Positions 13,837 through 27,781 of a stretch of 64,000 nucleotides of DNA are shown here, piece after piece; the first letter of the stretch is position 1; every line of letters starts with the position of its first letter. Made by a program: the position numbers and the translations under genes. Origin of the DNA: Nectonema munidae (Eukaryota; Nematomorpha; Nectonematoida; Nectonematidae); NCBI GenBank assembly GCA_030549495.1, contig JAUIRK010000370.1, positions 1-64,000 of the forward strand, written 5' to 3'. Under the pieces are notes generated by a model that saw only the letters and a program-made list of their open reading frames with translations, was not told where the DNA came from and searched no databases.

Positions 13837-16800
13837 TTGTATTTAAATGTAATTCTTAGTTAACAATACCTTTACCCTTAATAAAACATTCTCATTTTTC
13901 CGTATTTAAAAGTCATTCTTAGTTAACAATACCTTTACCCTTAATAAAACATTCTCATTTTTCCGTATTTAAAAGTCATTCTTAGAAAACATTCTCATTT
14001 TTCCGTATTTAAAAGTCATTCTTAGTTAACAATACCTTTACCCTTAATAAAACATTCCCATTTTTCCGTATTTAAAATCATTCCTCATTAACAATACATT
14101 TACCCTTAATAAAACATTCTCATTTTTTCGTATTTAAAAGTCATTCTTAGTTATCAATAACTTTACCCTTAATAAAACATTCTTATTTTTCCGTATTTAA
14201 AATCATTCATCATTAACAATACATTTACTCTTAATAAAACATTCTCATTTTTGTATTAAAAAGTCATTCTTAGTTAACAATACCTTTACCCTTAATAAAA
14301 CATTCTCATTTTTTGTATTTAAATGTCATTCTTAGTTAACAATACCTTTACCCTTAATAAAACATTCCCATTTTTCCCTATTTAAAATCATTCTTCATTA
14401 ACAATACATTTACTCTTAATAAAACATTCTCATTTTTCCGTATTTAAAAGTCATTCTTAGAAAACATTCTCATTTTTCCGTATTTAAAAGTCATTCTTAG
14501 TTAACAATACCTTTACCCTTAATAAAACATTCTCATTTTTCCGTATTTAAAATCATTCTTCATTAACAATACATTTACCCTTAATAAAACATTCTCATTT
14601 TTCCGTATTTAAAAGTCATTCCTTAGTTAACAATACATTTACCCTTAATAAAACATTCTAATTTTTTGTATTTAAAAGTCATTCTTAGTTAACAATACCT
14701 TTACCCTTAATAAAACATTCTCATTTTTCCGTATTTAAAATCATTCTTCATTAACAACACATTTACTCTTAATAAAACATTCTCATTTTTCCGTATTTAA
14801 AAGTCATTCTTAGTTAACAATACATTTACCCTTAATAAAACATTCTCATTTTTCCGTATTTAAAATCATTCCTCATTAACAATACATTTACTCTTAATAA
14901 AACATTCTCATTTTTCCGTATTTAAAAGTCATTCTTAGTTAACAATACCTTTACCCTTAATAAAACATTCTCATTTTTCCGTATTTAAAATCATTCCTCA
15001 TTAACAATACATTTACCCTTAATAAAACATTCTCATTTTTCCGTATTTAAAATCATTCCTCATTAACAATACATTTACCCTTAATAAAACATTCTCATTT
15101 TTCCGTATTTAAAAGTCATTCTTAGTTAACAATACCTTTACCCTTAATAAAACATTCTCATTTTTCCGTATTTAAAATCATTCCTCATTAACAATACATT
15201 TACCCTTAATTAAACATTCTTATTTTTCCGTATTTAAAATCATTCTTCATTAACAATACATTTACCCTTAATTAAACATTCTCATTTTTTCGTATTTAAA
15301 AGTCATTCTTAGTTATCAATAACTTTACCCTTAATAAAACATTCTAATTTTTTGTATTTAAAAGTCATTCTTAGTTAACAATACCTTTACCCTTAATAAA
15401 ACATTCCCATTTTTCCGTATTTAAAATCATTCTTCATTAACAATACATTTACTCTTAATAAAACATTCTCATTTTTCCGTATTTAAAAGTCATTCTTAGT
15501 TAACAATACCTTTACCCTTATTAAAACATTCTCATTTTTCCGTATTTAAAATCATTCCTCATTAACAATACATTTACTCTTAATAAAACATTCTCATTTT
15601 TCTGTATTTAAAAGTCATTCTTAGTTATCAATAACTTTACCCTTAATAAAACATTCTATTTTTTTGTATTTAAAAGTCATTCTTAGTTAACAATATCTTT
15701 ACCCTTAATAAAACATTCCCATTTTTCCGTATTTAAAATCATTCCTCATTAACAATACATTTACCCTTAATAAAACATTTTCATTTTATTTATTTAAAAG
15801 TCAATCTTAGTTAACAATTACTTTACCCTTAATAAAACATTTTCATTTTTCCGTATTTAAAAGCATTCTTCATTAACAATACATTTACTCTTAATAAAAC
15901 ATTCTCATTTTTCCGTATTTAAAATCATTCCTCATTTACAATAAATTTACCCTTAATTAAACATTTTTATTTTTCCGTATTTAAAATCATTCCTCATTAA
16001 CAATACATTTACCCTTAATTAAACATTTTTATTTTCCGTATTTAAAATCATTCCTCATTAACAATACATTTACCCTTAATTAAACATTCTTATTTTTTCG
16101 TATTTAAAAGTCATTCTTAGTTATCAATAACTTTACCCTTAATAAAACATTCTTATTTTTCCGTATTTAAAATCATTCCTCATTAACAATACATTTACCC
16201 TTAATTAAACATTTTTATTTTTCTGTATTTAAAAGTCATTCTTAGTTATCAATAACTTTACCCTTAATAAAACATTCTAATTTTTTGTATTTAAAAGTCA
16301 TACTTAGTTAACAATATCTTTACCCTTAATAAAACATTCCCATTTTTCCGTATTTAAAATCATTCCTCATTAACAATACATTTACCCTTAATTAAACATT
16401 CTTATTTTTCCGTATTTAAAATCATTCCTCATTAACAATACATTTACTCTTAATAAAACATTCTCATTTTTCTGTATTTAAAAGTCATTCTTAGTTATCA
16501 ATAACTTTACCCTTAATAAAACATTCTAATTTTTTGTATTTAAAAGTCATTCTTAGTTAACAATACCTTTACCCTTAATAAAACATTCTCATTTTTCCGT
16601 ATTTAAAATCATTCCTCATTAACAATACATTTACTCTTAATAAAACATTCTCATTTTTCTGTATTTAAAAGTCATTCTTAGTTATCAATAACTTTACCCT
16701 TAATAAAACATTCTAATTTTTTGTATTTAAAAGTCATTCTTAGTTAACAATACCTTTACCCTTAATAAAACATTCAAATTTTTCCCTATTTAAAATCATT

Positions 16801-19800
16801 CTTCATTAACAATACATTTACTCTTAATAAAACATTCTCATTTTTCCGTATTTAAAATCATTCTTAGAAAACTTTCTCATTTTTCCGTATTTAAAAGTCA
16901 TTCTTAGTTAACAATACCTTTACCCTTAATAAAACATTCTCATTTTTCCGTATTTAAAATCATTCCTCATTAACAATATATTTACTCTTAATAAAACATT
17001 CTCATTTTCCTGTATTTAAAAGTCATTCTTAGTTATCAATAACTTTACCCTTAATAAAACATTCTAATTTTTTGTATTTAAAAGTCATTCTTAGTTAACA
17101 ATACCTTTACCCTTAATAAAACATTCTCATTTTTCCGTATTTAAAATCATTCTTCATTAACAATACATTTACTCTTAATAAAACATTCTCATTTTTCCGT
17201 ATTTAAAAGTCATTCTTAGAAAACATTCTCATTTTTCCGTATTTAAAAGTCATTCTTAGTTAACAATACCTTTACCCTTAATAAAACATTCTCATTTTTC
17301 CGTATTTAAAATCATTCTTCATTAACAATACATTTACTCTTAATAAAACATTCTCATTTTTCCGTATTTAAAAGTCATTCTTAGTTATCAATAACTTTAC
17401 CCTTAATAAAACATTCTCATTTTTCCGTATTTAAAATCATTCTTCATTAACAATACATTTACTCTTAATAAAACATTCTCATTTTTCCGTATTTAAAATC
17501 ATTCCTCATTAACAATACATTTACTCTTAATAAAACATTCTCATTTTTCTGTATTTAAAAGTCATTCTTAGTTATCAATAACTTTACCCTTAATAAAACA
17601 TTCTAATTTTTTGTATTTAAAAGTCATTCTTAGTTAACAATACCTTTACCCTTAATAAAACATTCTCATTTTTCCGTATTTAAAATCATTCCTCATTAAC
17701 AATACATTTACCCTTAATAAAACATTCTCATTTTATCCGTATTTAAAAGTCAATCTTAGTTAACAATTACTTTACCCTTAATAAAACATTCTCATTTTTC
17801 CGTATTTATAATCATTCTTCATTAACAATACATTTACTCTTAATAAAACATTCTCATTTTTCCGTATTTAAAATCATTCCTCATTAACAATACATTTACC
17901 CTTAATTAAACATTTTTATTTTTCCTTATTTAAAAGCATTCCTCATTAACAATAAATTTACCCTTAATAAAACATTCTTATTTTTCCGTATTTAAAATCA
18001 TTCCTCATTAACAATACATTTACCCTTAATAAAACATTCTCATTTTTCCGTATTTAAAAGTCATTCTTAGAAAACATTCTCATTTTTCCGTATTTAAAAG
18101 TCATTCTTCATTAACAATACATTTACTCTTAATAAAACATTCTCATTTTTCCGTATTTAAAATCATTCCTCATTAACAATACATTTACCCTTAATTAAAC
18201 ATTTTTATTTTTCCGTATTTAAAATCATTCCTCATTAACAATACATTTACCCTTAATTAAACATTTTTATTTTCCGTATTTAAAATCATTCCTCATTAAC
18301 AATACATTTACCCTTAATTAAACATTCTTATTTTTTCGTATTTAAAAGTCATTCTTAGTTATCAATAACTTTACCCTTAATAAAACATTCTTATTTTTCC
18401 GTATTTAAAATCATTCCTCATTAACAATACATTTACCCTTAATTAAACATTTTTATTTTTCTGTATTTAAAAGTCATTCTTAGTTATCAATAACTTTACC
18501 CTTAATAAAACATTCTAATTTTTTGTATTTAAAAGTCATTCTTAGTTAACAATACCTTTACCCTTAATAAAACATTCTCATTTTTCCGTATTTAAAATCA
18601 TTCCTCATTAACAATACATTTACTCTTAATAAAACATTCTCATTTTTCCGTATTTAAAAGTCATTCTTAGAAAACATTCTCATTTTTCCGTATTTAAAAG
18701 TCATTCTTAGTTAACAATACCTTTACCCTTAATAAAATATTCCCATTTTTCCGTATTTAAAATCATTCTTCATTAACAATACATTTACTCTTAATAAAAC
18801 ATTCTCATTTTTCGTATTTAAAATATTTTAAAAACTCATTTTTCCGTATTTAAAAGTCATTCTTAGTTAACAATACCTTTACCCTTAATAAAACATTCTC
18901 ATTTTTCCGTATTTAAAATCATTCCTCATTAACAATATATTTACTCTTAATAAAACATTCTCATTTTTCTGTATTTAAAAGTCATTCTTAGTTATCAATA
19001 ACTTTACCCTTAATAAAACATTCTAATTTTTTGTATTTAAAAGTCATTCTTAGTTAACAATACCTTTACCCTTAATAAAACATTCCAATTTTTCCGTATT
19101 TAAAATCATTCTTCATTAACAATACATTTACTCTTAATAAAACATTCTCATTTTTCCGTATTTAAAAGTCATTCTTAGAAAACATTCTCATTTTTCCGTA
19201 TTTAAAAGTCATTCTTAGTTAACAATACCTTTACCCTTAATAAAACATTCCCATTTTTCCGTATTTAAAATCATTCCTCATTAACAATACATTTACCCTT
19301 AATAAAACATTCTCATTTTTCCGTATTTAAAATCATTCTTCATTAACAATACATTTACTCTTAATAAAACATTCTCATTTTTCCGTATTTAAAAGTCATT
19401 CTTAGAAAACATTCTCATTTTTCCGTATTTAAAAGTCATTCTTAGTTAACAATACCTTTACCCTTAATAAAACATTCTCATTTTTCCGTATTTAAAATCA
19501 TTCTTAATTAACAATACATTTACTCTTAATAAAACATTCTCATTTTTCCGTATTTAAAATCATTCCTCATTAACAATACATTTACTCTTAATAAAACATT
19601 CTCATTTTTCTGTATTTAAAAGTCATTCTTAGTTATCAATAACTTTACCCTTAATAAAACATTCTAATTTTTTGTATTTAAAAGTCATTCTTAGTTAACA
19701 ATATCTTTACCCTTAATAAAACATTCCCATTTTTCCGTATTTAAAATCATTCCTCATTAACAATACATTTACCCTTAATAAAACATTTTCATTTTATGTA

Positions 19801-20689
19801 TTTAAAAGTCAATCTTAGTTAACAGTTACTTTACCCTTAATAAAACATTTTCATTTTTCCGTATTTAAAATCATTCTTCATTAACAATACATTTACTCTT
19901 AATAAAACATTCTCATTTTTCCGTATTTAAAATCATTCCTCATTAACAATACATTTACCCTTAATTAAACATTTTTATTTTCCGTATTTAAAATCATTCC
20001 TCATTAACAATACATTTACCCTTAATTAAACATTCTTATTTTTCCGTATTTAAAATCATTCCTCATTAACAATACATTTACCCTTAATTAAACATTATCA
20101 TTTTTCTATTTTTATATTTAACTATCCTTTACCCTTAATAAAACATTCTCATTTTTCCGTATTTAAAAGTCATTCTTAGAAAACATTCTCATTTTTCCGT
20201 ATTTAAAAGTCATTCTTAGTTAACAATAACTTTACCCTTAATAAAACATTCTCATTTTTCCGTATTTAAAATCATTCCTCATTAACAATACATTTACCCT
20301 TAATAAAACATTCTCATTTTTTCGTATTTAAAAGTCATTCTTAGTTATCAATAACTTTACCCTTAATAAAACATTCTTATTTTTCCGTATTTAAAATCAT
20401 TCATCATTAACAATACATTTACTCTTAATAAAACATTCTCATTTTTGTATTAAAAAGTCATTCTTAGTTAACAATACCTTTACCCTTAATAAAACATTCT
20501 CATTTTTCCGTATTTAAAAGTCATTCTTAGTTAACAATACCTTTACCCTTAATAAAACATTCTCATTTTTCCGTATTTAAAATCATTCTTCATTAACAAT
20601 ACATTTACTCTTAATAAAACATTCTCATTTTTCCGTATTTAAAATCATTCCTCATTAACAATACATTTACCCTTAATTAAACTCCTTTT

Positions 20690-22680
20690 TTCTATTATAT
20701 TTAACTATCCTTTACCCTTAATAAAACATTCTCATTTTTCCGTATTTAAAAGTCATTCTTAGTTAACAATACCTTTACCCTTAATAAAACATTCTCATTT
20801 TTCCGTATTTAAAATCATTCTTCATTAACAATACATTTACTCTTAATAAAACATTCTCATTTTTCCGTATTTAAAAGTCATTCTTAGAAAACATTCTCAT
20901 TTTTCCGTATTTAAAAGTCATTCTTAGTTAACAATACCTTTACCCTTAATAAAACATTCCCATTTTTCCGTATTTAAAATCATTCTTCATTAACAATACA
21001 TTTACTCTTAATAAAACATTCTCATTTTTCCGTATTTAAAATCATTCCTCATTAACAATACATTTACTCTTAATAAAACATTCTCATTTTTCTGTATTTA
21101 AAAGTCATTCTTAGTTATCAATAACTTTACCCTTAATAAAACATTCTAATTTTTTGTATTTAAAAGTCATTCTTAGTTAACAATATCTTTACCCTTAATA
21201 AAACATTCCCATTTTTCCGTATTTAAAATCATTCCTCATTAACAATACATTTACCCTTAATAAAACATTTTCATTTTATGTATTTAAAAGTCAATCTTAG
21301 TTAACAGTTACTTTACCCTTAATAAAACATTTTCATTTTTCCGTATTTAAAAGCATTCTTCATTAACAATACATTTACTCTTAATAAAACATTCTCATTT
21401 TTCCGTATTTAAAATCATTCCTCATTAACAATACATTTACCCTTAATTAAACATTTTTATTTTTCCGTATTTAAAATCATTCCTCATTAACAATACATTT
21501 ACCCTTAATTAAACATTTTTATTTTCCGTATTTAAAATCATTCCTCATTAACAATACATTTACCCTTAATTAAACATTCTCATTTTTCCGTATTTAAAAT
21601 CATTCCTCATTAACAATACATTTACCCTTAATTAAACATTATCATTTTTCTATTTTTATATTTAACTATCCTTTACCCTTAATAAAACATTCTCATTTTT
21701 CCGTATTTAAAAGTCATTCTTAGAAAACATTCTCATTTTTCCGTATTTAAAAGTCATTCTTAGTTAACAATACCTTTACCCTTAATAAAACATTCTCATT
21801 TTTCCGTATTTAAAATCATTCTTCATTAACAATACATTTACTCTTAATAAAACATTCTCATTTTTCCGTATTTAAAAGTCATTCTTAGAAAACATTCTCA
21901 TTTTTCCGTATTTAAAAGTCATTCTTAGTTAACAATACCTTTACCCTTAATAAAACATTCCCATTTTTCCGTATTTAAAATCATTCTTCATTAACAATAC
22001 ATTTACTCTTAATAAAACATTCTCATTTTTCCGTATTTAAAATCATTCCTCATTAACAATACATTTACTCTTAATAAAACATTCTCATTTTTCTGTATTT
22101 AAAAGTCATTCTTAGTTATCAATAACTTTACCCTTAATAAAACATTCTAATTTTTTGTATTTAAAAGTCATTCTTAGTTAACAATATCTTTACCCTTAAT
22201 AAAACATTCCCATTTTTCCGTATTTAAAATCCTTCCTCATTAACAATACATTTACCCTTAATAAAACATTTTCATTTTATGTATTTAAAAGTCAATCTTA
22301 GTTAACAATTACTTTACCCTTAATAAAACATTTTCATTTTTCCGTATATTTAAAAGCATTCTTCATTAACAATACATTTACTCTTAATAAAACATTCTCA
22401 TTTTTCCGTATTTAAAATCATTCCTCATTAACAATACATTTACCCTTAATTAAACATTTTTATTTTTCCGTATTTAAAATCATTCCTCATTAACAATACA
22501 TTTACCCTTAATTAAACATTTTTATTTTCCGTATTTAAAATCATTCCTCATTAACAATACATTTACCCTTAATTAAACATTTTCATTTTTCCGTATTTAA
22601 AATCATTCCTCATTAACAATACATTTACCCTTAATTAAACATTATCATTTTTCTATTTTTATATTTAACTATCCTTTACC
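20690..22680. repeat. Two tandem ~1-kb satellite higher-order units
   Basis: Each unit starts at a marker in which ATATTTAACTATCC replaces part of a monomer (20,699; 21,660; 22,662). Ordered rare variants recur at an offset of about 1,001 bp, for example TAGAAAAC at 20,886 and 21,887 and GTCAATCTTAG at 21,290 and 22,291. The second unit has an extra 40-bp short monomer near its start. The region 19.5-20.0 kb aligns to 21.0-21.5 kb at offset ~1,481, so an earlier related unit lies to the left. Confidence 0.8.
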
Positions 22681-24371
22681 CTTAATAAAACATTCTCATT
22701 TTTCCGTATTTAAAAGTCATTCTTAGAAAACATTCTCATTTTTCCGTATTTAAAAGTCATTCTTAGTTAACAATACATTTACCCTTAATAAAACATTCCA
22801 TTTTTCCGTATTTAAAATCATTCCTCATTAACAATACATTTACCCTTAATAAAACATTCTCATTTTTTCGTATTTAAAAGTCATTCTTAGTTATCAATAA
22901 CTTTACCCTTAATAAAACATTCTTATTTTTCCGTATTTAAAATCATTCATCATTAACAATACATTTACTCTTAATAAAACATTCTTATTTTTGTATTAAA
23001 AAGTCATTCTTAGTTAACAATACCTTTACCCTTAATAAAAGATTCTCATTTTTTGTATTTAAATGTCATTCTTAGTTAACAATACCTTTACCCTTAATAA
23101 AACATTCCCATTTTTCCCTATTTAAAATCATTCCTCATTAACAATACCTTTGCCCTTAATAAAACATTCTCATTGTTCCGTATTTAAAAGTCATTCTTAG
23201 TTATCAATAACTTTACCCTTAATAAAACAGTCTAATTTTTTGTATTTAAAAGTCATTCTTAGTTATCAATAACTTTACCCTTAATAAAACATTCTCATTT
23301 TTCCGTATTTAAAATCATTCCTCATTAACAATACATTTACCCTTAATTAAATATTCTCATTTTTCTATATTTATATTTAACTTTCCTTTACCCTTAATAA
23401 AACTTTCTCATTTTTCCGTATTTAAAAGTCATTCTTAGAAAACATTCTCATTTTTCCGTATTTAAAAGTCATTCTTACTTAACAATACATTTACCATTAA
23501 TTAAACATTCTCATTTTTCCGTATTTAAAATCATTCTTCATTAACAATACATTTACTCTTAATAAAACATTCTCATTTTTCCCTATTTATAAGTCATTCT
23601 TCATTAACAATACCTTTCCCTTAATAAAACATTCTCATTTTTCCGTATTTAAAATTATTCTTCATTATCAATACATTTACTCTTAATAAAACATTCTCAT
23701 TTTTCCCTATTTAAAAGTCATTCTTCATTAACAATACCTTTACCCTTAATAAAACATTCTCATTTTACCGTATTTAAAATCATTCTTCATTAACAATACA
23801 TTTACTCTTAATAAAACATTCTCATTTTTCCCTATTTAAAAGTCATTCTTCATTAACAATACCTTTACCATTAATAAAACATTTTCATTTTATGTATTTA
23901 AAATCATTCTTCATTAACAATACATTTACTCTTAATAAAACATTCTCATTTTTCCGTATTTAAAATCATTCCTCATTAACAATACATTTACCATTAATTA
24001 AACATTCTCATTTTTCCGTATTTAAAATCATTCCTCATTAACAATACATTTACCCTTAATTAAACATTCTCATTTTTCCGTATTTAAAATCATTCCTCAT
24101 TAACAATACATTTACCCTTAATAAAACATTCTTATTTTTCCCTATTTAAAATCATTCTTCATTAACAATACATTTACTCTTAATAAAACATTCTCATTTT
24201 TCCGTATTTAAAAGTCATTCTTAGTTATCAATAACTTTACCCTTAATAAAACATTTTATTTTTATGTATTTAAAATCATTCTTCATTATAACAATACATT
24301 TATTCTTAATAAAACATTCTCATTTTTCCGTATTTAAAATCATTCCTCATTAACAATACATTTACCCTTAA

Positions 24372-25025
24372 TTAAACATTCTCATTTTTCTGTATTTAAA
24401 ATCATTCCTCATTAACAATACATTTACCCTTAATTAAACATTCTCATTTTTCCGTATTTAAAATCATTCCTCATTAACAATACATTTACCCTTAATTAAA
24501 CATTATCATTTTTCTATATTTATATTTAACTATCCTTTACCCTTAATAAAACATTCTCATTTTTCCGTATTTACAAGTCATTCTTAGAAAACATTCTCAT
24601 TTTTCCCTATTTAAAAGTCATTCTTAGTTAACAATACATTTACCCTTAATAAAACATTCTCATTTTTCCGCATTTAAAATCATTCCTCATTAACAATAAT
24701 TTTACCCTTAATTTAACATTCTCATTTACCTTTACCCTTAATAAAAAATTCTCATTTTCCGTATTTAAAATCATTCTTCATTAACAATACATTTACCCTT
24801 AATTAAACATTCTCAAAACATTCTCATTTTTCTATATTTATATTTAACTATCCTTTACCCTTGATAAAACATTCTTATTTTTCCGTATTTAAAAGTCATT
24901 CTTAGAAAACATTCACATTTTTCCGTATTTAAAAGTCATTCTTAGTTATCAATAACTTTACCCTTAATAAAACATTCTCATTTTTCCGTATTTAAAATCA
25001 TTCCTCATTAACAATACATTTACCC
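24372..25025. repeat. Satellite unit left of the piggyBac insertion, repeated on the right
   Basis: This ~650-bp segment contains unusual pieces: TTTACAAGTCATTC, TCTCATTTACCTTTACCC, and the doubled TTCTCAAAACATTCTC. The same pieces recur in the same order from 28,456 at offset 4,084. Allowing for the ~3.43-kb insertion, the two were adjacent tandem copies with a period near 650 bp. Confidence 0.85.
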
Positions 25026-25236
25026 TTAACTTACATTTACGTTCTTAGCAGGACGGAACTTTTTAGAGCAACACTAAGGACGGTTAATGGGAGTTTTACT
25101 CCAATTTTTAAAAAAAGTATATTTCTTTTTTTTAATAAAGCTTTAGCATATCAAAGTCCTTTTAAGAATGTTTTTGTTCAGTTTGATATGTTTCCATGTT
25201 TTTTATACGAAAAAAATCAAAAAACTTATTTTAGAA

Positions 25237-25294
25237 TTAACGCCATCTATAATAAAAAAGAGTTTGTTTTAGTTAACGTCATCTATAATAAAAA
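25237..25294. repeat. Subterminal repeats of the piggyBac element (left side)
   Basis: Two direct copies of TTAACGYCATCTATAATAAA start at 25,237 and 25,273. The first 13 bases, TTAACGCCATCTA, occur inverted at 28,248-28,260 near the other end. Short inverted repeats inside the ends are known in piggyBac elements and bind transposase; that role here is inferred. Confidence 0.6.
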
Positions 25295-25486
25295 TAAAAA
25301 TTGCATTCGAACTTCCATAACGTTTACACTTATTAGATATACATATCTAAGAAAAAATTTTAAATTCATCTATTATATTATTTGTTAAATTATTTCAACA
25401 AACGCTACTTCATATGCAAAAAAGGCATATTAATCATAGATTAATATTTAGTTTTTTTCAAATATATAAAAAAAAATGAACTAACA

Positions 25487-25492
25487 TTTATT
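25487..25492 (-). terminator. AATAAA polyadenylation signal of the transposase
   Basis: AATAAA on the minus strand, about 64 bp downstream of the transposase stop codon and inside the element. Confidence 0.55.
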
Positions 25493-25555
25493 CAACTATT
25501 ATAAAAATACAACACACGAGTATTATAATAAAAAATTCGTAAATATTTACAATTA

Positions 25556-27304
25556 TTATGTGTTTCTGCACTTTTTACACATAAATAAAGTATGGCTTTT
25601 ACAAATGAATTTTCCACATACACTGCATTTTCGTGTTCCCCTTTTTCTTGGCTTACAATCAATAAAAAAGCAATATCCTCGTTGAACTGATGTAGTTGGG
25701 TTCTCGTCAACATCAAAAAACCCATAAAAAGATAATAAGTTTCTGGTAGATAAGCGAGTAAATGAACTTTGACTTCTAATCAACAGGCATTTTTCAGCTA
25801 AAAGTAGAGAAAGGTGTTTTATAAAGCATTTTCTTCCTCCTCTTGAAACTGACGGGTATGCATCTGAATCATTAGCTCTCATAATTACCCAGCTATTATT
25901 AACTGCAATATCAAGAAAATTTGTAAAAATTACAACTGCCCAACGTCTAAAAGACTTATAACAGCTGTAATTTCTTGCCATTCTGTTAAAAACATCCACT
26001 CCAGATTTAAACCTATTATAATCTAGAATAGTTTGAGGCTTTTTTCTGGGCCCAAGAGTATCTATTTGTGATAGATGTTGACTAGATAAAACATAGACTG
26101 GTTTGAAGTTTTTTTTAGAATGTTTTTCCGGTATATAAACTGTTAACGAAGAGGTTTCTGAGTACAAAAATCTACTCTCACAATCATTCAAACCCAGACC
26201 TTTTAAATGCGCTGGACGGACTACATGCGGCATGAACCTTCTATTACTTCTTACCGTACCACAGATTGTATAGTTTTGATTTTTGGCCCAATTACACAAA
26301 TCCTGGGACATGAAAAACCTATCTGCATATATACCAATACCGGTCGGTAAGCAAGAAATATTTACCAATCTTTTTACTATATTATTGGGTTTAAAATGAT
26401 CCCTGTCCACTAAACCACTTTCATAAATTTCGCTACAAAAAACAAAAAAACTGGACGAGTCTACACAGTGATAAATTTTCATAACATATCGACCTGGCTT
26501 GGATGGGTCGTATACTTTTATAGGTGACCTGCCTCTATACTTGACGAGCTGCTCGTCAATTGTAACGCAATTAGATGGTGACCAATATTTATGAAAGTTT
26601 TCGAGGAAAAAATTTTGTAAGTATCTTATCGGAGCTAATTTATCTGAACTATTTCTTGTAGTTCTTGAATCAAATCTTATAAAGGTACGAATAAGAATGA
26701 ATACGTCTCTACTGATTGCAGTTTTTAAAAAAGGGGTTCCATACTTTTCAGAAAAAAGATGTTTGACATCAATCTGCTGATATTTAGACTGCCCAATGTA
26801 AAGAATACAGGCTAAGTATGCTAGCAAATGTTCCATTGAAAACCTTTCATATAAACTTTTGAGGTTCTCCAACAAACAATTAGGACTTCTACAAAAAAAA
26901 CATTTAACTAAATAATGTTTTCTAATAGAAAATTACTTGTAGTTTTCTTCCATTCTTTCTTTTGTGCAGACAAAAATATGGTTCAAAAGAGATTCAGTGA
27001 AAAAAAGATTAAAAATTTTCAAAGGATCTTTCAAATTTTTTGCCGTATCTTTTGGACCTGGTCTACTTGAGATGATATTAGTTGATGATCTTCTTCCACA
27101 AATCTCTCTCGGTTCCCAAAAAAATTGGGTTCCATCTGGTGCTACAAGGGACACATCTTCGCAAAGAGCCGTTTCTTCATCGCTTGAATCTGTTCCCCCT
27201 TCGCTATCAACTGAATTTTGAATTTCATATTCACTATTTGAAAAAAAGTCAGAACCAGAGGTTTCTCCTTCATCACTACTTGTATAAAAACTTGAGGAGC
27301 TCAT
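25556..27304 (-). CDS. piggyBac transposase, two exons, apparently intact (~566 aa)
   Basis: This enzyme cuts and pastes the surrounding element at TTAA sites in the nucleus. Exon 1 (27,304-26,937) starts MSSSSF and is Ser/Asp/Glu-rich, as piggyBac N-termini usually are. Exon 2 (26,888-25,556) carries the DDE-type core. Joined at the 48-bp intron, the frame is kept and gives ~566 aa, near the usual ~590 for the family. The three catalytic Asp are visible: D234 in VTIDEQ, D312 in YADRFF, D421 in KSGVD; the nearby second Asp of the usual GVDxxD is Asn. The C-terminus has a Cys-rich zinc-binding region (residues ~534-563, CSVCGKFICKSH then CKKC). No internal stop is seen. A polyadenylation signal follows ~64 bp after the stop. 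Activity is not shown by sequence alone. Confidence 0.9.
26889..26936 (-). other. 48-bp intron in the piggyBac transposase
   Basis: Read on the minus strand it begins GTAATTTTC after ...TACAA and ends TTTTTTTTGTAG before AAGTCC. Removing it turns the in-frame TAA at the exon 1 boundary into an uninterrupted reading frame (…ENYKSPNCLLENLK…). The polypyrimidine-rich 3' end and GT-AG borders support splicing. Length agrees with the 54-55-bp introns of the host PLA2-like gene. Confidence 0.82.
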
Positions 27305-27781
27305 AATAAAATTTTGCGAAGTAACTTAGGAAATCCAAATTAAGCTTGTCAAGAAATGGAAGAATTATTACACATACACAAATAATGCAAGAGAGAAAGT
27401 TTTGTGTAATCTATACGCGATTCTTCACTATTCATTCATGCCAAGGAATTATTTACCAATTGTGGTGAGAAAAAAGATAACAAATGCATAGACAATTATA
27501 TATGGATCGTGTAGTCAATGGAACAATTGAGGTCACTCTAGCCGCATGCGTATTCTCGATAAAAAATCAATATCAAGTAAGAGTTCTTTGTGTTTGAAAT
27601 CATATTTTGATTTATTTCTGCGTTGTATGATGTGTCTTTTATTACCCAGATAATACCATGACACAAATTCAATAAGGAGTCCATTCTCTTCATTTTTTTA
27701 TTCAAGTACGCAACCATGCGCTGTTCAACAAATCGATCTAAAAAGCTTATCTAATTTTTTTAATCTTTTTTACTTTTTATA

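Larger units (their letters stand above)
1..25025. repeat. AT-rich satellite array, alternating ~62/63-bp monomers
   Basis: The whole segment is a head-to-tail array that continues past the left edge. Two monomer types mostly alternate. Type A (62 bp) begins TTTAAAATCATTCCTCATT; type B (63 bp) begins TTTAAAAGTCATTCTTAG. Both continue with a TTTACCCTTAAT core and AAAACATTCTCATTTTT, and end CGTA, giving a ~125-bp dimer. About 400 monomers fit. Variants include AATAAAAC versus AATTAAAC, TCCGTA versus TTCGTA, TTTACTCTTAAT, a 40-bp shortened unit, and a marker containing ATATTTAACTATCC. The plus strand is nearly free of G (by count 13 C to 1 G in a type A monomer). Stop codons in all frames leave no long ORF. 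Array type and size suit pericentromeric or other heterochromatin, which is inference. Confidence 0.97.

Noticed and set aside
1-25025. CRISPR-like regular repeats
   Set aside because: There are no unique spacers; monomers abut directly, and the rest of the window is eukaryotic.
1-25025. CENP-B-box-like motif in the satellite
   Set aside because: The only G-containing motif (TTCGTATTTAAAA) does not match the CENP-B box pattern; centromere function cannot be claimed from sequence.
26964-27306. Plus-strand frames of 74-85 codons
   Set aside because: They are antisense shadows of piggyBac transposase exon 1.
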